A stretch of 64,000 bases of DNA from Crotalaria pallida. Its lineage: Eukaryota; Streptophyta; Magnoliopsida; Fabales; Fabaceae. A model generated the notes under the pieces. It saw only the letters and a list, made by a program, of their open reading frames with translations, ran no database searches and was not told the origin of the DNA. Positions 35,334 through 47,257 of the stretch are shown in pieces; positions within the stretch are counted from its first letter, which is position 1, and each line of letters opens with the position of its first letter. Where the stretch lies: contig CM075656.1 in NCBI GenBank assembly GCA_037953625.1, positions 73,489,001 to 73,553,000 of the forward strand, read 5' to 3'. A program made the translations under genes and the position numbers.

Positions 35334-35853
35334 TTTTGGTACAACTGAATGAATAAAAGAAACTGCAACCTAGCAAACAAAACACCCATGCAATCTGCTA
35401 CTAGCAAAAGATCAACAGCAGCAACAGGAGGCGCATCCCAAATCTTGAAAGACTCACCGCTGGCAACGCCATTCTTAACAAACCAGTCAGCACAAAAATT
35501 GTCTTCCCTCAAAGTATGGGTCAAAGAGGAATACCTGAACTCGCCCAACAAAACCTTAATCTCATGAATATAACAAGCATAAGCATGTGTAGGAATGACA
35601 TCCTGCTGGATCAAATGTAACACTTCACTATAGTCAATTTGACACAACAACCGAGAATTCCTCTAGCTTTTGCAAGCTGAAGGCCTCTCAATAAAGCTAA
35701 TAACTCCACCTGAAGCACAGAAGTATGACCAAGAAATCCAGAGAAAGCACAGACCCAATTACCATGTCTATCTCGCAAAATACCCCCAAAACCAGAAGGA
35801 CCAGGGTTGCCTAAGGAGGAGCCATCTGTATTCAAAATACAGTCTACATTTTG
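35334..35853 (-). mobile_element. 5'-truncated LINE encoding only its RNase H tail
   Basis: On the minus strand this 520-bp insert encodes the RNase H-like (RVT_3) domain. It opens LNTDGSSLGNPGPSGFGG, with the first catalytic Asp in NTDGS, followed by a VLQVELLALLRGLQLAK helix carrying the Glu. After a one-base frameshift near 35645 comes LCQIDYSEVLHLI with the next Asp, and then LTHTLREDNFCADW with the final Asp. A poly-A tail appears as poly-T at the left edge. A perfect 17-bp target duplication, AATAAATGAAGTATTTT, occupies 35317-35333 and 35854-35870. The short length is due to 5' truncation at insertion, typical of LINEs. Confidence 0.9.
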
Positions 35854-36079
35854 AATAAATGAAGTATTTTAATATTGTAAAATGTTGAATTTAAAACATC
35901 GAGAACCAGTGAATTTAGATTTCCAATATAAATTTTTCCTTAGCGCATTTATTAAACAATGCTCTTTGGGCATTGGTTAACAAGACCCTTAAAACTATAA
36001 TATCATTATGTACTGTGTCTGTCTCTAAATAGAAGCACTTGGATTAGCTTTTTATGAGGATTAAGAAAATTAGTTAATA

Positions 36080-36363
36080 CTCCCTCCCGCTCGAATTATA
36101 AGCAAATCCAACCACTTTTACGCTTATTAAGGAGGTTAGTTGATTGTATTTAATTTTCTCAAATTTATAAAAAAAATAGAGGTATTTTAGGAAAGTAGTA
36201 TTAGGAATGAAACAAAAATTAATTAAGATTACAATTTTCTAGAATTGTTTTAGGAAAGTGACATTGGGAATGAAATAAAATTTAATAAAGTTAGTTAATT
36301 TTGTTTATATTTTAAACCAAGATAAATATGTTTTTTGTTGCTTATAATTCGAGCCGGAGGGAA
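36080..36363. mobile_element. Stowaway-like MITE
   Basis: A 284-bp element flanked by TA. Arms are CTCCCTCCCGCTCGAATTAT and ATAATTCGAGCCGGAGGGAA. Same family as the copy in aquaporin intron 2. Confidence 0.88.
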
Positions 36364-37033
36364 TATTGTTAGTAGTATTGAAATTGATAATATTTGGTAT
36401 ACTTTTTCAAAATTACCCATACTAAAAAGTACGTATTGAATAAATAAGGATATTTGTGAAAAATAAATAATTAATTAATGTTATTGAAATTGAAATAGGG
36501 GTTTATCAAAAGAGACAAGACCAAATAAAACTCTGTCTAGTGCTTAATATTAAATGTGAAAAAGAGAATAATAAATAAGGGTATGGTTAAAAAAAATAAT
36601 ACTTTCTCTAATCACTATTATATGTCTTACTTAACTATTTACGATAACCAAGGATGGTAGTTACTACTACAATTCTTGGAACTTTAAAAAATAAAAAGTT
36701 AATTTAACATTATAATTCTACGCTCTTAATAACTTTTATTAGAAATTTCACAAATGTATTATTTTACGGTAATAAATAAAGGATAAATAAGATAAAAATA
36801 AAAAACAATACATGTTTTTTAAGAAGTACAAAATAACTTATAAATAAGACCAAAAAATTCTTCTAAAAGCCGACTTATAAATAGAATCGGAGACAATATT
36901 AATCATGCATACGGTTGACAAAAGAACAATACAAATGTAATAAGAGAAAAAAACTCTATACACAATATAAGTCATACTTAACCATATCATACGGATCAAG
37001 GAGGGAAACTTTAAAAAGATACTTTAATATTTA
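36364..37033. other. intergenic DNA with decayed MITE tails
   Basis: AT-rich sequence. Several stretches (TACTTTTTCAAAATTACCC near 36400; GCCGACTTATAAATAGAATC near 36870) resemble interior and end pieces of the Stowaway-like families in this window. No gene. Confidence 0.45.
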
Positions 37034-37438
37034 CTCCTTCCGTCCCACAAGGATGGTGAAAAATGGCTAAATTTTTTTTTTTTTTTGGTTGCCCACCCGG
37101 TTCCCTAAGTACTACCTAGGTACATCCGGATCCGACCCGGGTCGTGTGCCTGGCTATGGCAGGTGAGTCTCCCAACATGAATTTTTTGCATTCACAAGGA
37201 CTCGAACTCGAGACCTTGCTTAAGCGAGACCGAGCCGCTTACCACTCGAACTATAGTTAAAATAATTAATGAAAAATTTAGAAATTATAAACTTTGAATT
37301 ATGATTGGTTGATCCATGCAACATATATTAAATTAGTTGTTTGATAATTGATTGATATGTTAGACAAATCATTAAATGCATGTCTCCTTAATTTTTTGAG
37401 TTTTAAAATTTTCAACCATTCTCGTGGGACAGAGGGAG
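37034..37438. mobile_element. Stowaway-like MITE holding a SINE
   Basis: Flanked by TA. Arms are CTCCTTCCGTCCCACAAGGA and TCTCGTGGGACAGAGGGAG. A SINE interrupts the left half (see next entry). Without it the MITE would be about 220 bp. Confidence 0.82.
37072..37257 (-). mobile_element. tRNA-derived SINE, minus strand, nested in a MITE
   Basis: Read on the minus strand, box A is GTTCGAGTGGTAAGCGGC and box B is GGTCTCGAGTTCGAGTCC. The 3' A-tail appears as a T-run at 37072-37086. The host MITE's two halves lie on either side, so the SINE is the younger insertion. A target duplication is not clear. Confidence 0.8.
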
Positions 37439-37672
37439 TATGATTTTACCTTCTTAACTTGCATTGATAATTTCACAATCATATTATTTTACATTTAATG
37501 AACAAAGAGTAAATGAAAAAAAATAATAAATGTTACATAAAAAATACAAAGTGACCTATAAATACATGAATCAAGAAATATATTTAATGTGCTTTTTTAG
37601 TAAATCAATGCTTATTTTATCATTTTTATCATTTATAAATTATAATCCACTTATTATCTCTCCTAATAATTA

Positions 37673-38224
37673 CTTCCTCCTCTTTTTTAGGGGTTTTTTA
37701 TTTTTGTCTTATTTATAAGATCCTATTTGAATTTTCAATAGCATTTAATTATTTTTTCACAAATACCTCATCAATTAATTTTACACTTTTAAAAGTCTCA
37801 ATAATAATTATAGTGATATTTTTTTAAAAAAAGTATATCGAATTTTAATATTTCCAATGCCAATATCAAGTTTAATTACCTTTTTTGTTGGAATAAAAAC
37901 CCCAAAAAAATTACTCCCTCCGTCCCTAAATATAAAACCTTCTTGACATTTTTATTTTGTCCCTATTTATAAAGCCTCATACCAATTTTCAATGATTATT
38001 AATTACTTTTTTCCACAAACACCCCTATTTATTTTAACACTTTTTAGATTCTCAATAATATTAATAGGGGTAATTTTGAAATTACATATCAAAAGTTCAC
38101 ATTTCCAATACATTTAACTAAATTATTATTCTACTTTCTTAATTAACGGACGTGAAATTCCCCAAAGAAACTTTATATTTACTATTTAGGGACGGAGGAA
38201 GTATATAAATAAGATCGGAGGGAG
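37673..38224. mobile_element. Stowaway-like MITE split by a second Stowaway-like MITE
   Basis: Outer element: it begins CTTCCTCCTCTTTTTTAGGG after TA, with body text like the elements at 27030 and 63255. Its last 21 bp, TATAAATAAGATCGGAGGGAG, reappear only after the inner element, at 38204-38224, followed by TA. Confidence 0.8.
37914..38201. mobile_element. inner Stowaway-like MITE
   Basis: A 288-bp element flanked by TA at 37912-37913 and 38202-38203. Arms are CTCCCTCCGTCCCTAAATAT and ATTTAGGGACGGAGGAAG. It inserted within the right inverted repeat of the outer element. Confidence 0.88.
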
Positions 38225-40584
38225 TAAATGAGAATATAATTATAAAAATATTAATTAATGTTGTAACGCAGGGAGTAGATAATGTATACAAATTCAATAA
38301 AACAATACGTTTCAGTCATGCAAACGGTGATGAATTGGTGATTTTGACGATACTTGTCATGACTCATGTGATAACGACAACTAGTTGGAATTTTAGCACG
38401 AAGGGGTTGTGGACTACTGATAATCTCATACCCACACTGAAGAAACTAACTACCACTGTTAAATAAGACAACAACAATTAAAAGCCATGAGGATTAAAGG
38501 TGCAATACATAGACGGGTGGGTAACGTAGCGCATCGAGTGTATGTGAGCCCACGTGATATTGGACATTAGAACTCACGCATCAATTATCAAAGGTGGCAG
38601 TATATGCATGTGTAACAATGACCACACAGAGACAGGGGAGATTGCGGCATGGTTTGTATTTAGTCTCCTTTTGTCATACTACTACAATTAACAAATTAGT
38701 AGGATGTGAGGCTTACATCTTTACTTTATTTAGTTAACTAGGAAGCTCGCCTATGCAATGCACATGATTTAATTTTGCATTTTACTTTGCTAATTTGAAA
38801 ATAAATTTTGGTAATGTGTTTTCTTGTATGATAATAAATATTTGATTTTTTTTGTTATTTCAAGTAAAGGTTTTGATATTTTGTTTTTGTTTTGTAAAAG
38901 GAAATATTAATAATTTTTTTTTAATTATTGTAATAATAATACAACATGATCAAAAGAGTAAAAAATAAAGTTTGTGTCTAATTTTTATTTATATTAAATT
39001 CATAGTTCATTCTTAATTATAAATGTATGGTTTTGAAATATGAAAATGAAAAATAGAAGAATTTTCTTATTAGAACATTATAATGTTTTTTTGGATAAAA
39101 AAGATTGATTAAAAGAGAAAACAAGTACTCTTCTGATCCTTATTACAAGCCCTTTTAAGTCATTTATTATTTCAATGTGGTTTATGATGGTGTTGAATTG
39201 ATAATCGGTGATGGGGTAGGTGCGTGGGGCTTATCATTGTTGGTGTCTTGATGGTGTCGGTTGCGGGGGTGGAGAAGGAAGTGATGGAATGACAAAGATG
39301 GTGGAAGGAAAGAGGGGAAAGGAAAGAGGGGAAAGGAAAGATGAAGGGGGTGGTGACAATGGTGATCTTCATGGTGCAATGACAGTGGTAGGGTGCGCGG
39401 TGGTGTGAGGGTGGGAGTGTAGATCCATAAGGATGATTGAGTTGGGATGAGCGGTAAAATTAATAATTCGCAACTAAAAAAATGGTAATGTTATATGAAT
39501 ATCTAGATTTGACATTAGGATCAACCATCTTACTAGTTTATAAGATGAATGTTTATATAACATTTTAAATATCAAAATGATCCTTATAAATATTGACTCA
39601 TTTGAAATTGGACCCTATAAAATTTTCTTTTTACTAAAAAAATTAATTTTTAAATTATATATATACATATAGAGGAGAGATCCATTTACATTATGTTAAA
39701 TTGCACAAACTACTGCATCGCTAATTTTTTTTTAAAATAAGTTTTAATGTTTTCTTTAAAAAATCTTGAATGCGAAGAGGAAGTGCAAAAAATCTCATTA
39801 TTAAATAGACGATAAAACTCGACTTGCCTAAATGCGAGTTGTTTGAATTTTTAATAAACAAAAATGGTTTTCATTAATTTTTGAGAGAAAAGAGGAAAAT
39901 AAAATTCTCTTTGATGTTGAGAGGAGGTTTAAAGATCCCACAATTGAATTGGACAAGGAAAAAATTACCAAAATGCGATCAAAGTTTTTTTTTTTTAATT
40001 TTGAAATATATGATGATTTATTTATAAAGATGAAATTTTAATCTTTATCCGTATTAATTTTTTAATTCAAAAAAAAGAAAAAAGAAACAAGCATATATTT
40101 TCTTTTTTCCTTGAATGAAATGTTGATGCATAATTAATTGATGTTTTCATCAACATTGTGCTCCTTTTTATTTTATTTTAATTTTTACTTTTAGTTTGCT
40201 GTTAAAAAAAACATTTCATTCAAGGAAATCAAATTAACTCAAGGGCAACTCAACAAGTTCAAATGGCATGGAGCATGCATTTATTAAGTAACAATAGCCA
40301 AAATAGAAAACAAGTTTCGATTATATTTTCGTTATATTAAAACTATTTGCAAAGAGAAAACTCGAGAAATCTCACCATCAAATTAAATTAGTCGAGAAAA
40401 ATTGATTTGTCAAAATGCAAGAGATTTTTTTTATTTTTTTTTCTTTTTTGAAGGGAAAGTCTGAGAAATTCTACCATTAAATAAAATTGAGTAAGAACAA
40501 TCGATTTACCAAAACACAAACAATATTTTAATAATGACAAAAAAGACCTATAACCTACTCAAATAAAACAACAACAACAACAAC

Positions 40585-40617
<33 letters not shown>

Positions 40618-41099
40618 TCAAAAATAACAAAAAAAAAAGATATGGAAAACTTAAGAAAAAACTCACAGTGCTCCTTCACTCCATGTTGTTCCATTCCCTT
40701 ATTTGAAAAAAAAAAGTTCTTTAGAAAATATTTAGACTATATATGACTAACTCATCATTATTTAAACTTTAAAAATATTTAGATTATTCCCAAGTCCCAA
40801 CTAACTCATTACCGAAATTATTTCTAATTGACTTCCTACGTAGAAGTAGTCCCTTAGTCTTGGAATGACTCTTATAAGTTGGTGTCTAGTGGGGAATCCA
40901 AAAGAGTCTATTTATAGCTTTGGAATAAGTTGGGATGTGAAAAATAGGCGATGTGAGACTTAAGATTATTGTATAAAAAAATTGTGCTTTTGTACCATAT
41001 TCAAGGGAGTGGCTACCATGCTCACTGATGAGTTTGGTTTTTCAGAGTTACTGTGGTAAAAAGTAAAAAGTGATGCTGTAAAAAAAAATTTACCCTGTT
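38225..41099. other. AT-rich intergenic DNA with small repeats
   Basis: No gene is supported; frames at 39172-39408 are low-complexity (GGGGAAAGGAAAGA tandem text). At 38738 an ACTAG followed by an imperfect GC-rich hairpin could be a decayed minus-strand Helitron terminus. At 40109-40228 an inverted repeat TTCCTTGAATGAAATGTT / AACATTTCATTCAAGGAA encloses about 85 bp. At 40567-40612 there is a CAA/ATA trinucleotide microsatellite. Confidence 0.45.
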
Positions 41100-41940
41100 G
41101 TAACCTTCATAGTAGGTGACCAGCAGGTTTCTTCCATTTTGCAGATTGGTCCTTAGGCTTCCAACTTGTTCTCCTCTTCTTCATCCCCTTCCTCTCTTGT
41201 TGTCTTCTTCGTCCCCTTCCTCTCTTGTTCTTCGTCCCCTTCTTCTCTTCTATGCAGCAGCAGATCTTGTTGCTATATCGATAGTGCTCTCATTGTTGTC
41301 GTATGCATCGTGGTTGCCTTTGTGGTTCTTGTTCACTCCCATCTTCTTGGCTTTTCATTTGCATCCCATTCTTCCATGATATTTCTCTTTTTCTTTGGTT
41401 CCTTATTGAAAATACTGTTCACTCTAGTTCAACCACCAAGAAAACGAGAAGTTCAGATCTGTTCTTGAGTCACCCTTGTCCTTCATCATCACCAACCACC
41501 ATCTTCTGCCGCTCTTTCCCTCACGATCGCAACGACCATCATCGCAACCCAGAACCAGTTTCGCCTCCACCGCTGCTCCGTCCGCTCCGCCACTTCCGGT
41601 CACCGCCAGGCTACACCGCGACCACCATCGGCTTCGCCGCCATTCGTTCGGCCAGATCCCAGAAGCGCATCACCGGCCGCCGCTTCATGCGCCTCCACCC
41701 GCCGCGGCAGCCGCCGCCGCCGCTGTTTTCCTTCCCCACGCTCCAGCTCCATCCGGGTTAGGTCAACCCGTTTAAGATCCAGGCCCAGCAGCGCCCAGCC
41801 CAGTTCCTAGTTCAGCCAACAAAAAAAAAAAGAATGCTGCTTCAACAGCGAACCGGTCCTACCAGCAAACCGGTTCAACCCGTGAACCGGTTGAACCGAA
41901 CCGGTCCAGCCCATGCTTTGACCAGCATCTTGACTACAGA
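41100..41940. other. C-rich, exon-like segment of unclear origin
   Basis: This block is far richer in C+G than its surroundings. It has overlapping open frames on the + strand (41116-41775) rich in Ser, Pro, Leu and His. No domain is recognisable, and the frames mutually exclude each other, so I do not call a protein. It ends with repeated ACCGGTT text (41850-41925). It resembles the GC-rich 3' part of the LTR element at 57.6-58.5 kb in style, so it may be part of a decayed retroelement or a captured host first exon. Confidence 0.35.
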
Positions 41941-42340
41941 AGAGATTGAAATACAAGAATGATATTTTAATTTTTATCAATTTTAAAAATAAAAGTTATT
42001 TTAGAAAAGTACATTTGGGAATAAAAAAATTTGTTACATTTTTTCAAAAGTAAATACTATTTGTGACACTTTTTTCAAAAGTACTCATAATTATTGAGAA
42101 TATAATAAATGTCAAGTAAACAACGGTGTTTGTCAATAAGAAATAATTACTCCTATTAAAATTTTAAATTTTGACTTATATTAAAAAAAAATTCTTCAAA
42201 GAAACCTAACTACCCTCCTTGGTCCGTGTGATATGGTTAAGTTTGTCCTATAAATAGGACCAGAGGGAGTATATCATTTCAAAAATACTCATATAATTTG
42301 GTTAAGTTTGATTAATACGAAGTTAGTGATTGGTGTATTT

Positions 42341-42508
42341 AATGTTCAACTGTAACGAATAGCGTGTTGCGTGAAGTAATCCCAATTGATTGGTGTGCGA
42401 AATGTAAAAGGAGGTAATGAAGTTAGTAATTGTTATATTCTCTCATCGTCGATTGAAACGTTATACATACGAGTTATGGATAGAGAAAAGATCGAATTGG
42501 ATAGCAAA
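42341..42508. repeat. dispersed direct repeat, copy 1
   Basis: 168 bp beginning AATGTTCAACTGTAACGAAT, repeated in direct orientation at 43903-44070 with about 8 substitutions and no indels (about 95% identity). It may be pieces of the same unknown mobile element. Confidence 0.85.
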
Positions 42509-42627
42509 TTATTATTTATTGGCTTAAATAATTTTTTTCATTGTAAATGCAAATTATTATTTATTGGCTTTGGCTTGAATAAAATATCAACAATTCTCTG
42601 GTTCTGCCTTCTGGATCTGATGTAAAG

Positions 42628-42846
42628 TTGTTGATGAATTTTTATATAAAAATAATTATTGTTATGACCCGTAAATTTGGATGGGAAAAAGCCAATAATC
42701 TTCTTCTATTGGATCTAGTTGGAAGAGATCCTTGGTTCCTTGTTCTTTATAGTCATACTCATACAGTAATGACCTCCATTATTTCAGATTCAGGAACTTT
42801 AATTGATTCTCGTTTGCCTTTTCTTGTTGCTCAAACACAAATTTAG
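42628..42846 (+). other. open frame of unknown origin
   Basis: The frame includes GWEKANNLLLLDLVGRDPWF and SIISDSGTLIDSRLPFLVAQ. Composition is unusually protein-like for this AT-rich area, but I recognise no family and see no flanking gene structure. It lies between the two copies of the 168-bp repeat, so may belong to a decayed element. Confidence 0.25.
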
Positions 42847-43902
42847 ATCTGTAGCCGTTGTTCGTTCGTTTCTCGCTTGGATCTGTCGCCGTCATCAGTT
42901 CGTTGTTCGTCGGGATCTATTGTCGTCGTCCGTTCGTTGTTCGCCGAGAACTGCTGCCGTCGTTCGTTAATTAATAAATTTTTCTTCAATTAATATTTTT
43001 TTCTAATTTATTACTTTTTAAATTTTACTTATACTTCATTTTAAAAATAGATGTATTCGTCCAATACATCTATCAATATTATTTATATTTTTTATTTTAT
43101 TAATATTTTTATATTATTATTATTATTATTTTTAATTTAAGTTTTCTAATTTTATTTTTTTCATTTATTCAAATACATGTTATCTAAAGCGTAAGATTGG
43201 GGGAAGGATATCCTAAGATATGAAATCATACCCTAAATCTAACACATCTGACATCACTACTTCGTTGGGTTTAGGTGAACGAGTCGGAAGTTAGTGGTGT
43301 CATTCACATTTTAATGTATATAATTATAAATATATTAAGTGTGTGGGGTAGGTTATGAGACTCATTTAATAATGAAAGTTGAGTTTAGGGATAAAGTGAA
43401 AAGTATGATAATCCTTAACCACGGGAGTAATGTAAAAAACACTCCCTCCGACCCTTAGTATAAAGTTTTTGCGTCCATTAAGAAAATACATTATTTTAGT
43501 TAATGGTATTTATGATGTAAATTTTGGATATATATTTACAAAACTAATCCTATTAATATTATTAAAAATCTAAAATGTGTTAAATAAATAAAGGTATTTT
43601 TGGAAAGAAGTGATTAACGACCATTTAAAATTGGTACAGGGTCTTTTAAATATGAACAAAACAAAAGTGTCAAAGGGTACTCCCTCCGTCCCTAATTATA
43701 GGACCTTTTTGGGAAAATTCACGTATACAAACATAATTTCATAGTGTAATATAGTAATAATTACAATAAAGATAAGAATAAATAAAGTTCTAAAGTTTTA
43801 AACATGGAGACTTTGGCATATAATTCATTTTGCTAAAGTTTTATAAGACCCCATTTGAATTATCAATGATATTTAGTGTTCAATTGTAACACAATCAATT
43901 TT
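42847..43902. other. intergenic DNA with truncated MITEs
   Basis: A triplicated GTTCGTTCGTT/GTCGCCGTC-type low-complexity stretch lies at 42850-42970. At 43440-43678 and again from 43680 lie left ends of Stowaway-like elements (CTCCCTCCGACCC; CTCCCTCCGTCCC). They abut one another and lack clear right ends. No gene. Confidence 0.5.
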
Positions 43903-44070
43903 AATGTTCAACTGTAACGAATAGTGTGTTGCGTGAAGTAATCCCAATTGATTGGTGTGCGAAATGTAAAAGGAGGTAATGAAGTTAGTAATTGTTATAT
44001 CCCCTCGTCGTTGATTGAAACGTTATACATATGAGTTATGGATAGAGAAAAGATCGAATTGAATAGTAAA
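43903..44070. repeat. dispersed direct repeat, copy 2
   Basis: Partner of 42341-42508, same length and orientation. See that entry. Confidence 0.85.
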
Positions 44071-44123
44071 GTGACGGATTAGTGCTGAGCTTATCAACGG
44101 GTTAGGGCAAAGGTAGGGTTTGA

Positions 44124-44171
44124 TAACTCAGGGTTGGGGTTAGGGTTAGGGTTATGGTTATGGTTTAGGGG
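44124..44171. repeat. telomere-like degenerate repeats
   Basis: A run of GGGTTAGGGTTAGGGTT followed by ATGGTT variants and TTTAGGGG. It resembles degenerate plant-telomere-type or (GGGTTA)n sequence. Short and imperfect. Confidence 0.5.
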
Positions 44172-44255
44172 TTGTCTCGGGTTTCGGTTATGAATGAATA
44201 ATTAATTGTTATGACGTAATTTTAGAAAAACTCCACCTCCTCTTAAAAAATGAAA

Positions 44256-44286
<31 letters not shown>

Positions 44287-44573
44287 TGTATGTTGGTTGG
44301 TTCAGCAGATGTCTTTAATTAATACTCCATCCGGCTTATTATAAGCAAAAGTAACTAATTTTATGCTTATTAAGAATGTTAGTTGATTTTATTTTACGCT
44401 TATTAAGAATGTTATTAAATTTAATGATTTTAACACCCTACATCTCGATTAAGAAGTAGTTATTAAATTTATTAAAAAAAAACCTACGTTTCAATTAAGA
44501 CGTATGTGTTGATTTTTTTAAACACTTTACATCCCACTTGAGACGTAGGGACAATTTTTTTAAACATTGTGAT
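44172..44573. other. AT-rich spacer with a MITE fragment
   Basis: It contains a TA microsatellite at 44256-44282 and the left half of a Stowaway-like element (ATCCGGCTTATTATAAGCAA near 44331). A short tandem text 'ACATC.CG.TTAAGA.GTA' recurs three times between 44440 and 44550. No gene. Confidence 0.5.
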
Positions 44574-44796
44574 TGTACCAAGTGGAGTTGACTCAAGTGG
44601 TGTCATCCTGTCAACTTAAGAACTTGGGAATAAGGCCTAACACTAAGAACTCTCATGTTCGATTCCAGGTTAACACACCCGGCTAGGAGAGGCATAAGAA
44701 CGAGACCTCGTGCAGAATTAGTCTAAAGAGTTTCTTGGTATTAAAGATGCTCTTGGAAACACCTATAGTACTAGTCAAAGAGTAAAAAAAAAGGGT
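44574..44796 (+). mobile_element. tRNA-derived SINE
   Basis: A box-A-like GTTGACTCAAGTGG, a box B CATGTTCGATTCC, a unique body and a poly-A end at about 44788-44796. No clear target duplication was found. Confidence 0.65.
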
Positions 44797-44799
44797 TCA

Positions 44800-46285
44800 G
44801 GTGCTAAATTTCTACTGGGAAGGTAGTAAAAATTAAAGATGCTAAATTTAAAAGAAAATTTAAGCTGCAAATACCCTGATTAACGATGCTAAAATAAAAG
44901 AAAAAAAATTAAGACTTAACAACTACGGACGCGCTGAACGGGTAACCAATTTGCGGTACCCACCGTTCACTTCACAGTGGTGATAATTCAACGGCTAATA
45001 ACTATCCTTCATTTGCTTCAGGTGCACCATAGAAATACACGGCCAAAAATTTTCATGCGCATGGAAGCAAAACACGCATGCTAGAATTGTCCCATATTCA
45101 AATGGTCATATCTCAAGTTTTGGTGAATGTTTGAAGTTGTTTTTTAGCCTCTTGATGAAAAGATGAGAAAAAGATCTGCATCTTCCATTTCTCTCGAAAA
45201 TGACAAATATGGCCACTTCGGTTGTTGCCAAAGATCTGGTCAAAGAGTACCCAAAACATGTAAAACTGATTTTGATAACTTCCATTATGCATTTCCTTCA
45301 GGCCATAACTTTTGATTCAGGAATCCAAATGATATGAAATCAACGTAAAATCGAAGATAAAATGTAGGACTACAAGTTATATTTGAGTCGCTCGGTCTAG
45401 ATTTGTTTCCTTGGTTGTTAAAATTATCCTTGTTTCGAATAGAGGAAAAATGAGAGAAGAGAAAAAATTGCGTGGGTACATATCACTCAAAATAAAATCT
45501 ATCCACTACCTCTTGAAGAGAAATCTGAGAGGAGAAAGAGGAAATGTGTCAAATATCAAAATTACCCTTTTAATACATGAAAAAAACTGTTTGTCTTTTT
45601 AGGCATATGTGTCTTTTGACAAATTTATAATTTTCTATCTTTTCATTTTCTCTTCAACCAAACAAAAGGAAAGAAAACTAAACTAAACTTTTCTCTCTTC
45701 TTTATTTCTTCACAATTTCTCTCATACCAAACAACCACAAAATCTACTCATTTTCTCACTATAATATCTCTTTCCTATTTCTCTCTTCTCATTTTCTTTC
45801 CTACAACCAATTAAACAAAGCATTAATGTGTATTTCCTTAATTAACCAATTATAGAATATAAAATGCAATTTCAAATTTTTTATTCACTATTTTAACATC
45901 AAATAATTTGGGACAAAAGTTTTTTTATATTGTTTTTTACTAATTTTATGAAACAGAGGTAGTATTTTTTTCTTAAATGATTCAAAATTTTGAATTTAAT
46001 ATCTACTGATGATGTGGATGACTCTTACATATGACACATATTATAATAATTACCACAGTAGTTAATTGAGATAATGACATTCAATGACTAAAACCTAATT
46101 TGTACTAAATCATATAAGAATCAAAGTCAATGAATAAAATTATAGGACTGAATTAAAAAAAAAAAATTGCTAAGTTTTTCAACGACAAACATACATGTAG
46201 AATATAAGTTGTTGCATGTTATAGTGTTTAACTATCTTTTTGACCAAATTGATGCTTTTCGTTCATTTTTAGATGGCAATAAGGT
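44800..46285. other. retroelement-like and AT-rich DNA
   Basis: From about 44905 to 45420 the text (for example GGTACCCACCGTTCACTTCA and CATAACTTTTGATTCAGGAA) looks like part of a decayed LTR, but no pair or ends are visible. The remainder is AT-rich with no gene. The open frame at 45411-45602 has no recognisable domain. Confidence 0.4.
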
Positions 46286-46294
46286 TATTCAAAA

Positions 46295-47023
46295 GAACTT
46301 TACCTTTTGGCCCCCACCTTTTACTCTTGGCTCCCATTATGGAAGAAGTTGTCCTTATTTTACTGACTTAAACAAGGCAAAAAATCATTTCCGATTTAAA
46401 TAAGGCGGAAACAAATATTAATATATTTCTGCTTATCGACAGGCGGAAGTCATTTTTTAGTCTTCCGACTATCTAGTGTCGGTGACTAAAAGGCATATAC
46501 AACTTTGGATTATCATTAACAGAAACCTCATGATAACTGTTACTTGTTTATTTTAGGAAATTAAAAATAAATAGAAATATATGATGAAAGCAAGTTAGAC
46601 GTTACCAAGAAGAACAACACAGAGAGCGTGTGTTTGTTGAAATAAGCAGAAACAAAGGGAAGCTTGTTTTATAGAGGAAGAGGCCGAAGCTAGCTGTGTG
46701 TTGTTAAATCAAAATGCCGAAAGAAAAAAAAGCAAACTAATAATAATAAAGCAGCTTTGGCATATGGTGTTTTTCCTACTCCTTCTTCTTCTAACGTGGT
46801 ATTGTTTTATGTAACGGATTTGTCACCGACACTAGATAGTCGGAAGACTATAAATGCCTTCCGCCTGTTGGTAAGTGGAAATATATTAATATTTGTTTCC
46901 GCCTTGTTTAAGTCGGAAATGATTTTTCGCCTTGTTTAAGTCGGTAAAATAAGGGTTGTTTCGTCCATAATAAACACGAACGTGGGCCAAAGAGTAAACG
47001 GTGGGGGCCAAAAAGCAAAGGTC
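46295..47023. mobile_element. Mutator-type element with about 200-bp TIRs
   Basis: A 729-bp element whose ends read GAACTTTACCTTTTGGCCCC and, on the other strand, GACCTTTGCTTTTTGGCCCC. Matching continues about 200 bp inward (AGTCTTCCGACTATCTAGTG / CACTAGATAGTCGGAAGACT). A perfect 9-bp duplication TATTCAAAA lies at 46286-46294 and 47024-47032. The central 310 bp is unrelated to the arms and could be captured host DNA. No transposase is present. Confidence 0.88.
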
Positions 47024-47257
47024 TATTCAAAAGAATCAAACAATCAAATTGAACCTATAAACCAAACCGAATTAAACCAATTGAAAATCATTAAAGGTAA
47101 ATCGGTTCAAAATCAAAACTATTTTTAGACAATTTGGTTCAGGTCCAAAACAGGTTTTGATTTTGGTTCAAATTTAAACCGAAAATGGACCGGTTCTTAA
47201 AATTGGTTTTTTAAAATCTGTTCAGATTGAAAATTGGTTAAAAACCAAATTAAATCA

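Noticed and set aside
38738..38790. Possible minus-strand Helitron 3' end (ACTAG + GC-rich hairpin)
   Set aside because: The hairpin is imperfect and no cargo or second feature supports it; noted only in the spacer entry.
39182..39408. His/Pro- and Gly-rich open frames
   Set aside because: Come from GGGGAAAGGAAAGA and TGGTG simple repeats.
41116..41775. Several overlapping + strand frames in the C-rich block
   Set aside because: Ser/Pro/His/Leu-rich, mutually overlapping, no domain or splice support; kept only as a compositional block.
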